Below are positions 1-8,113 of a DNA stretch of 64,000 nt, piece after piece. The stretch spans positions 496,001 to 560,000 of the forward strand of contig NZ_SODF01000001.1 of assembly GCF_004365875.1 (NCBI RefSeq). Reading direction: 5' to 3'. How positions within the stretch are numbered: the first letter of the stretch is position 1; each line of letters begins with the position of its first letter. The notes below the pieces were generated by a model. It was not told the DNA's origin. It saw nothing but the letters and a program-made list of their open reading frames with translations, and did not search any database. Source of the DNA: Kribbella kalugense (lineage in GTDB: Bacteria > Actinomycetota > Actinomycetes > Propionibacteriales > Kribbellaceae). Made by a program: the position numbers and the translations under genes.

Positions 1-1
1 C

Positions 2-2500
2 ACCGGTGCCACCGTCGAGGTCCGGCAGGGATCGCCCACGGATGGTCCGGTTGTGGCAACGATCCAGGTGTCGCCGACCGGTGGTTGGCAGACGTACGGC
101 GACTTCACCGGTCCGGTCAGTGGTGCGTCGCTGGACAGTGGGCCGTTGTACTTCGTGAAGACGACCGGGCAGCTGAACGTCAACTGGGTGAAGTTCATCG
201 GCAAGGGCGTGACGGAGAACGAACGACCTGACGTGACGGTGACAGCGTCCGTGACCCAGGGCAAGGCGCCGTTGGCAGTCGACTTCACCGCGGCGGCGAC
301 CGATCCCGAAGGTGACCTGCCGCTGACCTACGCCTGGAGCTTCGGCGACGGTGGAACGGCAACTGGAGCAACCGCGAGTCATACCTTCACGACGCCGGGC
401 ACGCACACGGCCGTCGCGACGGTCACCGACGCGCGGGGAGCCGCGGGGACCGCGAAGGTCAACATCACCGTGGACGCCCCGACGCTGCCGACCTGCCTGA
501 CCGGCCGGTCCGACGGCTTCGAGGATACGGCGCTTGACACCGGACGCTGGTCGTCCGTTGTCCGGGGCAACCAGGAACTGTCGGTTGCCAACGGCAATCT
601 GTCGATCCCGTTGACCGCGACGGACATCTACGGCACCGGCAACACCGGTACGCCGAACCTCGTCCTGCAACCACTGCCCGCGGGAGCCTGGTCGGCGACG
701 ACCAAGGTGACGTTGCCGGCGCGACTGGCGTATCAGCAGGCCGGGCTGATCGTGTACGGCGACGACGACAACTACGCGAAGATGGTGATCCAGGGCCGGT
801 CGACCGGTGATCCGTCGGCGGCCGACCGGATCTTCCAGTTCATTCGTGAGGAGAACGGCGTACCGAACGAGGTGGCGGCGTCGAACACAGCCAACCTCGG
901 GGAGGCGTATCCGGACGCGGTGTGGGTCCGGCTCACGTCGGACGGCGCGAACCTGAAGGCGGCGTACAGCGCGGATGGTGCGACGTTCACCGAGATGCCG
1001 GAGACGAAGCAGCTCGCCGGGATCACGAACCCACGGATCGGTCTGTTCGGGCTGGCGAACCGGACCGAGGCGCTACCGATCACGGCGTCGTTCGACTACT
1101 TCACGATCACCCCGGACGACACCGCCGAGCAGCCGACGCCGGACGACGAGTTCACCGGCACCTCGCTGGACGCGTGCCGCTGGACGGACGTCGTACGACC
1201 GGATCCTGCCGCCTACCGGGTGACCGGTGACGGGCTGGAGATCGACACCAGCAACGGCGACATCTACGGCGGTACGGCGACCAACCCGCGCAACCTCGTA
1301 CTGCAGCCGACGCCGGACGGCGACTGGACGATCGAGACGAAGGTCGACGCGTCGTCATTCGACGAAGCCTTCCAGCAAGCCGGCCTGATGGTCTATGCGG
1401 ACGACGCGAACTACGTGAAGCTCGACTACCTCACGACCAACGCAGCCGGATCAGCTGTTGCCCGTGGCATCGAGCTTCGGAGTGAGGTGGCTGACGTTGT
1501 GCAGTTGACGCAACCGAACGCTCCGGCTCCGACGCAGGGCGTTTGGTATCTCCGGATCAGCAAGTCCGGCTCGACGTTCACCGGGTCCTACAGCTCGGAG
1601 GGTGTCGCGTGGAACGCTCTCTCACCGGTGACCAACACCGCGCTGGCAGCTGCGAAGTTCGGCGTCTACGCGTTCGGGGTGGATCAAACCGCATCGAAGA
1701 CGGCGAAGTTCGACTACTTCAAACGAGTCACGGACACGGTGGCTCCGACCGTCACGCTGGGCCTCGATCCCTCGACACCATCGGGTCAGGCCGGGTGGTG
1801 GACCGCTCCGGTGAGTGCCACTGCGATGGGCGTGGACGACCAGGGTGGTCAGGTGTATCTGGAACAGAAGGTTGGTGACGGCAACTGGTCCGAGTGCACC
1901 GCACCGGTCACGCTCTCGACGGACGGCACTCACACGCTGTCGGTCCGCGCGAGTGATACCGCGGGCAACGTCTCGGAGCCGGCAACCGTCACGGTCAAAC
2001 TCGACCAGAGCCCGCCCACAACAACGGTCACCGGTCTACCGGCCACCCTCGGCGTCGCTTCGACCACCACGGTCGTAGCAACTGTCGCGGACGCGCTGTC
2101 CGGACCGGGCGCCGCCACGCTGGCTGTGGACGGTAAGGCGACGACGGGGAGCCTTGACGGCGTCGCTCTAGGCCTCGGTGCACACACGCTGTCGGCTACA
2201 GCTACCGACAAGGCCGGCAACACCTCGGTGACGAAGGTTCCGTTCACCGTGGTCGCGTCGTACGCCGAAGCGGTCAAGCTCGTCGATCGCTACCGTCTTG
2301 GCGGAAAGGTGCCGTTGGCAACAGCCGTTGTGATGAAGATCCAGCTCGGCCTGGCCGAGCGCGCTGCGGGCCGTGGGCAACCATTGGTCGCCGCGGTCGC
2401 GCTGAACCTGTACCTGGCTCAGGCCCGGACCGTCCGGGACGTGCCCGCAAGAACCCTGCTGACCGCGGTCGGACAGGACCTGAAGGCACGGCTCGGCTGA
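2..2500 (+). CDS. Secreted multidomain carbohydrate-binding protein (CBM6-PKD-two LamG-like-FIMAH), 5' end outside window
   Basis: The reading frame is open from base 2, so the protein begins before the window; 832 residues are visible. The first ~70 residues look like the end of a CBM6-type carbohydrate-binding module. A PKD domain follows (about residues 75-158, with the YAWSFGDG signature), then two related concanavalin/GH43-C2-like beta-sandwich repeats (about 165-370 and 378-575; both contain a QQAGLxVYxDDxNY motif), Ig-like segments, and a C-terminal helical domain like FIMAH (about 755-832). This arrangement is typical of extracellular polysaccharide-active proteins; the catalytic part is probably upstream. 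No transmembrane or sortase signal is visible at the C-terminus. Substrate cannot be read from the sequence. Confidence 0.85.
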   Translation, partial: TGATVEVRQGSPTDGPVVATIQVSPTGGWQTYGDFTGPVSGASLDSGPLYFVKTTGQLNVNWVKFIGKGVTENERPDVTVTASVTQGKAPLAVDFTAAATDPEGDLPLTYAWSFGDGGTATGATASHTFTTPGTHTAVATVTDARGAAGTAKVNITVDAPTLPTCLTGRSDGFEDTALDTGRWSSVVRGNQELSVANGNLSIPLTATDIYGTGNTGTPNLVLQPLPAGAWSATTKVTLPARLAYQQAGLIVYGDDDNYAKMVIQGRSTGDPSAADRIFQFIREENGVPNEVAASNTANLGEAYPDAVWVRLTSDGANLKAAYSADGATFTEMPETKQLAGITNPRIGLFGLANRTEALPITASFDYFTITPDDTAEQPTPDDEFTGTSLDACRWTDVVRPDPAAYRVTGDGLEIDTSNGDIYGGTATNPRNLVLQPTPDGDWTIETKVDASSFDEAFQQAGLMVYADDANYVKLDYLTTNAAGSAVARGIELRSEVADVVQLTQPNAPAPTQGVWYLRISKSGSTFTGSYSSEGVAWNALSPVTNTALAAAKFGVYAFGVDQTASKTAKFDYFKRVTDTVAPTVTLGLDPSTPSGQAGWWTAPVSATAMGVDDQGGQVYLEQKVGDGNWSECTAPVTLSTDGTHTLSVRASDTAGNVSEPATVTVKLDQSPPTTTVTGLPATLGVASTTTVVATVADALSGPGAATLAVDGKATTGSLDGVALGLGAHTLSATATDKAGNTSVTKVPFTVVASYAEAVKLVDRYRLGGKVPLATAVVMKIQLGLAERAAGRGQPLVAAVALNLYLAQARTVRDVPARTLLTAVGQDLKARLG

Positions 2501-2595
2501 TGACGTCGCCGTGGGAACTCGCTGCCGTACACCTGCCGCCGCCCCGGCTGGTTCGGCCCCAGACGGGCGACGGTAACGCGAGTCCCACGGTGACC

Positions 2596-2636
2596 GTCCC
2601 CGGCGGCGGCCTCGCGCTCCGGACGCCGCCGGGGAC
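2596..2636 (+). terminator. Strong stem-loop terminator
   Basis: Perfect 13-bp inverted repeat (arms 2596-2608 and 2624-2636) with a 15-nt loop, 95 nt after the stop of the CBM6/PKD gene and before the isomerase gene. There is no U-tract, as is common in high-GC actinobacteria. Confidence 0.7.
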
Positions 2637-2668
2637 ACCCCTGCTGTAACACGACAAGGAGAAGACGA

Positions 2669-3670
2669 ATGGCTCGACCGATCACGTTGTTTACCGGGCA
2701 GTGGGCCGACCTCCCGTTCGAGGAGGTGGCACGGCTGGCGTCCTCGTGGGGTTACGAGGGGCTCGAGATCGCCTGCTGGGGCGACCATCTCGACGTACGG
2801 CGTGCTGCCGAGGACCCGGCGTACGTCCAGGACCGCCTGGACATCCTGGCGAAGTACAACCTGAAGGTGTGGACGATCTCGAACCACCTGCTCGGTCAGG
2901 CCGTCTGCGACGACCCGATCGACCAGCGGCATCAGGCGATCCTGCCCGCGCACATCTGGGGCGACGGTGACCCGGAGGGTGTGCGGCAACGGGCCGCCGA
3001 GGAGATGAAGACGACGGCCCGGGCCGCGCGAGCTCTCGGCGTCGACGTGGTCGTCGGGTTCACCGGGTCGTCGATCTGGAAGACGGTCGCGATGTTCCCG
3101 CCGGTACCGCCGGCGATGCTCGAGGCTGGCTACCAGGACTTCGCCGATCGATGGAATCCGATCCTCGATGTGTTCGACGAGGTGGGGGTGAAGTTTGCCC
3201 ACGAGGTGCATCCCTCGGAGATCGCGTACGACTACTGGTCGACCGTCGCGACGCTGGAGGCGATCGGGCACCGGCCGGCGTTCGGCCTGAACTGGGACCC
3301 GTCCCACTTCGTCTGGCAGGACCTGGACCCGGTGGGCTTCCTGTGGGACTTCAAGGACCGGATCTACCACGTCGACTGCAAGGACGCGAAGCGCCAGGTC
3401 GGCAACGGCCGCAACGGGCGGATGGGTTCGCACCTCGCCTGGGGCGACCCGCGCCGCGGCTGGGACTTCGTGTCCACCGGGCACGGGGACGTCCCGTGGG
3501 AGGCGTGCTTCCGGATGCTCAACACGATCGGGTACGACGGCCCGATCTCGGTGGAGTGGGAAGACGCCGGGATGGACCGACTGGTCGGCGCCGCCGAAGC
3601 CGTCCAGTTCGTCCGCTCGCTGGCCTTCGACGCGCCGACCGCGTCCTTCGACGCGGCGTTCTCGTCCTAG
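2669..3670 (+). CDS. Sugar phosphate isomerase/epimerase (xylose isomerase-like TIM barrel)
   Basis: 333-residue single-domain AP-endonuclease-2/xylose-isomerase-like TIM barrel, close to the family's usual 270-340. Candidate metal ligands sit in HEVHPSE, NWDPSHF, the HVDCKDA strand and VEWED near the C-terminus. Such enzymes isomerise or epimerise sugars, sugar phosphates or inositols in the cytoplasm. The ATG is preceded by AAGGAG about 9 nt upstream, which fixes the start. It follows a polysaccharide-binding secreted protein but is separated from it by a strong hairpin, so it is probably transcribed at a different level. The exact substrate is not predictable. Confidence 0.88.
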   Translation: MARPITLFTGQWADLPFEEVARLASSWGYEGLEIACWGDHLDVRRAAEDPAYVQDRLDILAKYNLKVWTISNHLLGQAVCDDPIDQRHQAILPAHIWGDGDPEGVRQRAAEEMKTTARAARALGVDVVVGFTGSSIWKTVAMFPPVPPAMLEAGYQDFADRWNPILDVFDEVGVKFAHEVHPSEIAYDYWSTVATLEAIGHRPAFGLNWDPSHFVWQDLDPVGFLWDFKDRIYHVDCKDAKRQVGNGRNGRMGSHLAWGDPRRGWDFVSTGHGDVPWEACFRMLNTIGYDGPISVEWEDAGMDRLVGAAEAVQFVRSLAFDAPTASFDAAFSS

Positions 3671-3674
3671 AGTC

Positions 3675-4733
3675 CTAGAGCTTGCCGAAGAACGCTCGGA
3701 GGTCCTCGATCACCAAGTCGGGGACCTCCAGCGCGGCGAAATGCCCACCGCGGTCGAACTCGGTGTAGTGCACGACGTCGAACTCCCGCTCGACCAGCTT
3801 GCGAACGGTGCTGTCGTTGGGAAACACGGCGAGGCCTGTCGGAACCGGACAGTGGGTGACCTCGGCACCCCACGATGACTGGCTTTCGCGGTACAGCCTG
3901 GCCTGTGAGCCAGCAGTGCCGGTCAGCCAGGTCAGCGTCACGGTGTCCAGGATCTTGTCGTTGCTGATGGCACCGATCCGGTGGCCGTAGTCGTCGTACC
4001 ACTCCAGGTTCCAGGCCAGCTGACCAACGGGGGAGTCCACCAGCGCATACGCCAGCGTCTGCGGTCGCGTGCCCTGGATCGACGCGTACCCGGACCGCTC
4101 CGCCTGCCACCGATCCAGCCCACTCAACCGCTGCTGCTCGGCCTCCGTCAGCTCCTCACCCTGCGGAAACGCCAAGTAGCCGTCCAGGTGCAGACCGACC
4201 ACCCGTTCCGGCGCCAACCGGGCGAGCGCCGGCCCGATGCGCGCACCCCAGTCGTAGCCGTGTACGCCGTACCGTTCGTATCCGAGCTGCTCCATCAACG
4301 TCGCCCACGCCCGCGCGATCCGGTCGACGCCCCAGCCGGTCGCGGTCGTCGGGCCGGAGAACCCGAAGCCCGGCATGGTCGGGATCACCAGGTCGAAGTC
4401 CTCGGCGAGCGGCTCGATCAGCTCCAGGAAGTCGGAGCTCGCTCCCGGCCAGCCGTGCAGCAGAAGCAGCGGCGGCCGCGACGACTTCGTGTGGATGTAT
4501 TGCACCCGCTGCCCGTCGATCTCGGTCACATACTGCGGATGCGCGTTGAGCCGGTCCTCGAACCGCCGCCAGTCGTACGACGTACGCCAGTACTCCGTGA
4601 TCTCCTTCAGCCGGTCGCGCTCCACGCCGTACGACCAATCCGCCTCCGGCAACTGATCCGGCCACCTGGCTGCGCCGAGGCGTCGTTGCAACTCGTCCAG
4701 CTCTGTCTGCGGTACTTCTGCCCGAAAGTCCAT
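3675..4733 (-). CDS. Epoxide hydrolase, alpha/beta-hydrolase fold
   Basis: 352 residues in the microsomal-type epoxide hydrolase layout: an N-terminal EHN region (about 1-85), the oxyanion-hole motif HGWPG (residues 93-97), nucleophile Asp161 in GYDWG and a C-terminal His in GGHF (about 331). It converts an epoxide to a vicinal diol. I chose the ATG at 4733 over a GTG at 4763 because a TAGTGT -10 box lies 7 nt upstream (4741-4746), consistent with a leaderless mRNA, and because EHN domains usually begin close to this point. It is convergent with the isomerase (4-nt gap) and divergent from the next gene. Confidence 0.88.
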   Translation of the reverse strand: MDFRAEVPQTELDELQRRLGAARWPDQLPEADWSYGVERDRLKEITEYWRTSYDWRRFEDRLNAHPQYVTEIDGQRVQYIHTKSSRPPLLLLHGWPGASSDFLELIEPLAEDFDLVIPTMPGFGFSGPTTATGWGVDRIARAWATLMEQLGYERYGVHGYDWGARIGPALARLAPERVVGLHLDGYLAFPQGEELTEAEQQRLSGLDRWQAERSGYASIQGTRPQTLAYALVDSPVGQLAWNLEWYDDYGHRIGAISNDKILDTVTLTWLTGTAGSQARLYRESQSSWGAEVTHCPVPTGLAVFPNDSTVRKLVEREFDVVHYTEFDRGGHFAALEVPDLVIEDLRAFFGKL

Positions 4734-4740
4734 ACGGCCG

Positions 4741-4746
4741 ACACTA
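4741..4746 (-). promoter_or_regulatory. -10 box of leaderless epoxide hydrolase mRNA
   Basis: TAGTGT on the minus strand, ending 7 nt before the ATG at 4733; it fits the actinobacterial TANNNT consensus and leaves no room for a Shine-Dalgarno site. Confidence 0.55.
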
Positions 4747-4780
4747 GAAGGGGTAGCGGACACCGGGTGACCGCTGCGGC

Positions 4781-4786
4781 TACTCT
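4781..4786 (+). promoter_or_regulatory. -10 box of leaderless 4793 gene
   Basis: TACTCT on the plus strand, 6 nt before the ATG at 4793; no ribosome-binding site is present, so transcription probably begins at or next to the start codon. It lies back to back with the epoxide hydrolase promoter. Confidence 0.55.
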
Positions 4787-4792
4787 CGGCCT

Positions 4793-5113
4793 ATGAGTGC
4801 TGGAAAGTACACCGCGCGCATCGTGGAGGTCCCGGACCACGGCATCAAGCTGGAGCCGGGGGAGGGCACGACTGTCCCGGAAGAGCCGAACGAGGTGAAC
4901 CTGCTCGGAATGGCGATCGCGCTCGCACTCGGAGCAGCCGGCTACCGGCACCACGAGGAACAGCGCGATCCTGAGTTGCAGACGCTGGACGCCTTGCTCG
5001 CGGGTGATGCGGTCATGCCGTGGAAGCCGGCCGAGTCCGGCAGTACGGCGTACATAGTTTGTGAACTGAACGATGGCCGGCCGACGTGCGAGGTTCGGCC
5101 CACAGCGGAGTGA
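4793..5113 (+). CDS. Small conserved-type protein of unknown function
   Basis: 106 residues, acidic, with no signal peptide or clear transmembrane segment; a hydrophobic stretch LLGMAIALALGAAGY lies at about residues 38-52 and Cys residues lie near the C-terminus. I do not recognise the family. It has a leaderless-type promoter and its stop overlaps the GTG of the DUF2071 gene (GTGA), so the two are translationally coupled and likely act in the same process. Confidence 0.6.
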   Translation: MSAGKYTARIVEVPDHGIKLEPGEGTTVPEEPNEVNLLGMAIALALGAAGYRHHEEQRDPELQTLDALLAGDAVMPWKPAESGSTAYIVCELNDGRPTCEVRPTAE

Positions 5114-5853
5114 CCTGGCCGGAGGCGCCGCCGTTGCCGCGGCCGCGCATCCTGCGGCAGCGATGGCTTGATCTGACCTTCCTGCATTGGGCGCTCGACC
5201 CGGCCGAGGTCGCGCACTTCTTCCCGCCCGGCACCCGCCCGGACACCTTCGAGGGACGCACGTACGTCGGTCTGGTGCCCTTCCGCATGGTCGATACAGG
5301 TCTGCCGCGCGGGCCGGGCGTTCCGTATCTCGGCTCGTTCCTGGAAACGAACATCCGCCTGTACTCGATCGACGACACGGGCCGGCGCGGTGTCGTCTTC
5401 CTCAGCCTCGACGCTGATCGCCTGGCCGTGGTCGCCACTGCGCGGACCGTCTTCGGGCTCCCGTACCGGTGGGCCAGCATGACCCACGAACGCAAGGGCA
5501 ATCTCCAGACCTACACATCGACCCTCCGCCACTCGCGTGTTGAGGCAAGCGTCGGGATCGAGCAGGGTCCGCGCCTCTGGGCGGGCCCGCTCGAGAACTT
5601 CTTGACCGCGCGTTGGGGTTTGCATATCCATCGCTTCGGACGCACCTGGTACCTCCCCAACGAGCACCCGCCGTGGGTCCTCCACACCGCGACGGTTACC
5701 AGCCTGAACGCAGACGCGTTGCTGACCTCGGTCGGCCTGACTCCGCCGGGCAGGCCGCCGGATCACGTCGCCTACGGCGCCGGCGTACCGGCGGCGTTCG
5801 GACTTCCCATCAGTTCCGCGGTCCCCCGAACGATGAACTCCAGGTCCACCTGA
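5110..5853 (+). CDS. DUF2071 family protein (YqjF-like)
   Basis: 247 residues matching the DUF2071/YqjF family, whose fold resembles acetoacetate decarboxylase; the characteristic start is QRWLDLTFLHWALDP followed by VGLVPFRM and FLETNIRLY. Function of the family is not established. The GTG at 5110 overlaps the previous stop (GTGA), a better choice than a further-upstream ATG at 5086 that would overlap the previous gene by 28 nt. Its 3' end overlaps the convergent TPR gene by 82 nt, which is long for this window. Confidence 0.8.
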   Translation: MTWPEAPPLPRPRILRQRWLDLTFLHWALDPAEVAHFFPPGTRPDTFEGRTYVGLVPFRMVDTGLPRGPGVPYLGSFLETNIRLYSIDDTGRRGVVFLSLDADRLAVVATARTVFGLPYRWASMTHERKGNLQTYTSTLRHSRVEASVGIEQGPRLWAGPLENFLTARWGLHIHRFGRTWYLPNEHPPWVLHTATVTSLNADALLTSVGLTPPGRPPDHVAYGAGVPAAFGLPISSAVPRTMNSRST

Positions 5854-6536
5854 CGCGCCCATCGGTTGACCTCGGTGGCAAGCGCCCGCGATCCGGCGAT
5901 ATCGCCTTCATCGCGGAGCAGCATGGCGAGCAGAGACTGCTGGGCCAGCGCGCCGAGCAGGTGCCCGACCTTCTGCCGCAACTCGGTCGACCGCTCCCAA
6001 TGCGTCCGAGCGAGGACGAGGTCGCCGGCTGTGTGCGCGTGATCGCCGAGATGCCGCAGTGCCAGCGAGATCAACAGTTCGTCCTGGCTCTTTTCACCCA
6101 AGGCCAACGCTTCTTCGTAATGCGCGAAGGCCTGCGCGGGCTTCGTGTACAGGTTGTCGGCCATGACTCCCGCGTAGAAGTTGGCCATTCCTCGGCGAGC
6201 GTCGTCCGGTGCTTGTGCGATGAGCGCCAGAGCGCGCTCGCTGAGGTCTCCGGCAGCTCCCCCGAACAGCGCCGTCGAGTAGTCCTTCCGGAACTTGAGG
6301 AACTCGAGGTCCCACGAATCGTCGAGCACGGCTTCGAGGGCGGCCGATCCGTGGTTCGTCCGTTGAGCGAAGTCCTGGTCGACCGCGACCTCGGCGAGCG
6401 CCAGCGTCAGTGTCGCGCGCTCGGCCGGATCCTCGGCGTTGGTGGCGGTCAGCAGGGCGGTCGCGGCGGTCCATTGGCCGGCCCGCATCAGGTGAGTGGC
6501 GGCGGTGACGACATCGATGGCGGCAAGTTGACTCAT
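5772..6536 (-). CDS. TPR-like helical repeat protein
   Basis: 254 residues, almost wholly helical, with TPR-like repeats in the C-terminal half (about 120-235; YEEALALGE and HWERSTELRQ helices). There is no enzymatic motif, signal peptide or DNA-binding domain. Such proteins usually act as protein-interaction scaffolds, and here it may be part of a larger regulatory pair. The ATG at 6536 is preferred over upstream ATGs (6554, 6572) because a -10 box lies 6 nt before it. It is divergent from a MarR regulator whose operator-like palindromes fall in the shared promoter region, so MarR probably controls it. Confidence 0.7.
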   Translation of the reverse strand: MSQLAAIDVVTAATHLMRAGQWTAATALLTATNAEDPAERATLTLALAEVAVDQDFAQRTNHGSAALEAVLDDSWDLEFLKFRKDYSTALFGGAAGDLSERALALIAQAPDDARRGMANFYAGVMADNLYTKPAQAFAHYEEALALGEKSQDELLISLALRHLGDHAHTAGDLVLARTHWERSTELRQKVGHLLGALAQQSLLAMLLRDEGDIAGSRALATEVNRWARQVDLEFIVRGTAELMGSPNAAGTPAP

Positions 6537-6542
6537 GCCACG

Positions 6543-6572
6543 ACGGTATTTCGACATCGAAATATTTGACAA
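6543..6572 (-). promoter_or_regulatory. Promoter of TPR gene
   Basis: Minus strand: -35 TTGTCA (6567-6572), 18-nt spacer, -10 TACCGT (6543-6548), 6 nt before the ATG at 6536. This implies a leaderless transcript. A 7-bp palindrome (6548-6563) lies within the spacer. Confidence 0.5.
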
Positions 6573-6599
6573 CTAACCTTCAGTGGCTGAAAAGTTAGT
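6548..6599. promoter_or_regulatory. Two operator-like palindromes between MarR and TPR genes
   Basis: Palindrome 1 (6548-6563) has arms ATTTCGA/TCGAAAT around CA. Palindrome 2 (6572-6599) has outer arms ACTAAC/GTTAGT and inner arms TTCAG/CTGAA. Both overlap the divergent promoters, as expected for MarR dimer sites giving autoregulation. Confidence 0.55.
6551..6579 (+). promoter_or_regulatory. Promoter of MarR gene
   Basis: Plus strand: -35 TCGACA (6551-6556), 17-nt spacer, -10 TAACCT (6574-6579). The start point would be near 6586, inside the 6572-6599 palindrome. Confidence 0.5.
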
Positions 6600-6602
6600 C
6601 CG

Positions 6603-7097
6603 GTGAAGGATTTCGTCGACGCGCACATCGAGCTCTGGGCCGGAGAGCTCGACCACCTCGACCGCGACGTCGAGGGCATCACGGTCCGGCTCCAGGTCCT
6701 GACGCGGTACCTCGACCGCCGCCGGGAAGCCGTCCTCGCCGCGTACGGGCTGCAGTCTTGGGAGTTCAAGACGCTCCACATGCTCCGCCGCGGCGGGACG
6801 CCGTACCGTGCGACGCCCGGGGAGCTGGCCAGGCAGCTCGGCATGTCCGCGGCCGCGCTGACCAACCGGATCGACGCGCTGGTACGCCGTGGGTACGTCG
6901 AGCGCACGCAGGACCGCGACGACCGCCGCAAGGTCGTCGCGACGCTCACGCCCGCCGGCAGAGAGCTCTGGGAGCGCGGGATCGGCGACATCCAGCGGGT
7001 GGAGGAGGAGCTGATCCACCACCTGTCCGCCGGTGACCGGACCCGCCTCGACGACCTGCTCCGGAGCCTGGTCCTGGTCACCGAGAAAGATTCTTAG
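6603..7097 (+). CDS. MarR family transcriptional regulator
   Basis: 164 residues with a central winged helix-turn-helix (about 45-125): helix LQSWEFKTLHMLRR, recognition helix region ELARQLGMSAAALTNRIDALVRRG and wing RDDRRKVVATLTPAG. N- and C-terminal helices would form the dimer. It starts with GTG. MarR proteins usually repress their own gene and a divergent neighbour until a small ligand, often phenolic, or oxidation releases them. Here the neighbour is the TPR protein gene, and palindromes overlap both promoters. Confidence 0.9.
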   Translation: MKDFVDAHIELWAGELDHLDRDVEGITVRLQVLTRYLDRRREAVLAAYGLQSWEFKTLHMLRRGGTPYRATPGELARQLGMSAAALTNRIDALVRRGYVERTQDRDDRRKVVATLTPAGRELWERGIGDIQRVEEELIHHLSAGDRTRLDDLLRSLVLVTEKDS

Positions 7098-7169
7098 CTG
7101 GGCATGTCAAGTTCGCCCGGTCCGGTCCGACGTACCTGTGTAAGCGCCGAGAGACCGGAGGACGGACTG

Positions 7170-7328
7170 ATGGAACCGCTGAACCTGATGGTGTCGCTGA
7201 GCCACTTCGCCAACGACAAGCCGAAAAACCGGCACGGCCTGAGCCAACCGGCCGGTCGTCGGCGGAGGCTTTCGGCACGGTGGAATGTGCGGCGGTTGGT
7301 CCTTCGCCGTGCCAGAGTCCTCACGTGA
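7170..7328 (+). CDS. Small basic protein coupled to GNAT gene (hypothetical)
   Basis: 52 codons. An ATG has GGAGG (7157-7161) at 8 nt, one of the best ribosome-binding sites in the area, and the stop TGA overlaps the GTG start of the acetyltransferase (GTGA at 7325-7328). The predicted product has an N-terminal hydrophobic patch (NLMVSLSHF) and an Arg-rich C-terminal half (GRRRRLSARW, VRRLVLRRAR). I do not recognise it. It may be a real small protein or a leader ORF that delivers ribosomes to the acetyltransferase start. Confidence 0.4.
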   Translation: MEPLNLMVSLSHFANDKPKNRHGLSQPAGRRRRLSARWNVRRLVLRRARVLT

Positions 7329-8113
7329 CCGATGCCTCGAAGCGCGAGCAGTTGCTCGCCGTGTACGACGACCAGCTGCGCGGGACGAGTGAGAGCGCGG
7401 ACGTGCCGACGAGCATGGACGGGCCGGTGATCCGGGTCGAGTACCCGAACCGTGGATTCGTCAGCTACCGCTCGCTCGACGGTCTCGACAGCGCTGCCGT
7501 CGACGCGCTGATCGCCCGGCAGCGGGACTACTTCGCCGCCAAGGGCCAGGCGGTCGAGTGGAAGCTGCGCGGTCACGACCTGCCTGCTGACCTGCCGGAC
7601 CGGTTGCGGGCGGCCGGATTCGAGCCCGAGGAGCAGGAGACCGTACTCGTCGCGGAGAGCGCGGACATCGCTGAACGGCTGCACGGCCGCGAGTCGGTCA
7701 ACGGTGTGACGATCCACCTGGTGAACGATCGCGCGGACTTCGAGCGCATCGCCGCGATGGAGTCGACGGTCTGGAACGACGACTGGTCCTGCCTGACCGA
7801 CGACCTGGTACGCCGGCACGCAACCGGACTCACCGACATCTACGTCGCCGAGGCTGACGGGCAGGTGGTCTCCGCAGCGTGGGCTGTGTACAAGAAGGGC
7901 ACCGAGTTCACCGGTCTGTGGGGTGGATCGACGCTCGCGGAGTGGCGGGGGAAGGGCATCTACAAGGCGTTGGTCGCGGTCCGTGCAGTGCGGGCGGTCG
8001 AGCTCGGCTACAAGTACCTCCACGTCGATGCCTCCGACGACAGCTCCCCGATCCTGCAGCGCCTCGGCTTCCTCGCGGTCACGACGACCACGCCGTACGT
8101 CCACAAGCCTTAG
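7325..8113 (+). CDS. GNAT family N-acetyltransferase
   Basis: 262 residues. The C-terminal half (about 135-260) is a GNAT domain with acetyl-CoA-binding segment WRGKGIYKALVAVR (a Q/R-x-x-G-x-G/A variant) and the closing strand YLHVDASDDSSPILQRLGF. The N-terminal ~130 residues form a helical and strand extension seen in other actinobacterial two-part GNATs. It transfers acetyl from acetyl-CoA to an unknown amine. The GTG overlaps the stop of the 52-codon ORF. The 3' end overlaps the convergent iminopeptidase remnant by 4 nt. Confidence 0.85.
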   Translation: MTDASKREQLLAVYDDQLRGTSESADVPTSMDGPVIRVEYPNRGFVSYRSLDGLDSAAVDALIARQRDYFAAKGQAVEWKLRGHDLPADLPDRLRAAGFEPEEQETVLVAESADIAERLHGRESVNGVTIHLVNDRADFERIAAMESTVWNDDWSCLTDDLVRRHATGLTDIYVAEADGQVVSAAWAVYKKGTEFTGLWGGSTLAEWRGKGIYKALVAVRAVRAVELGYKYLHVDASDDSSPILQRLGFLAVTTTTPYVHKP

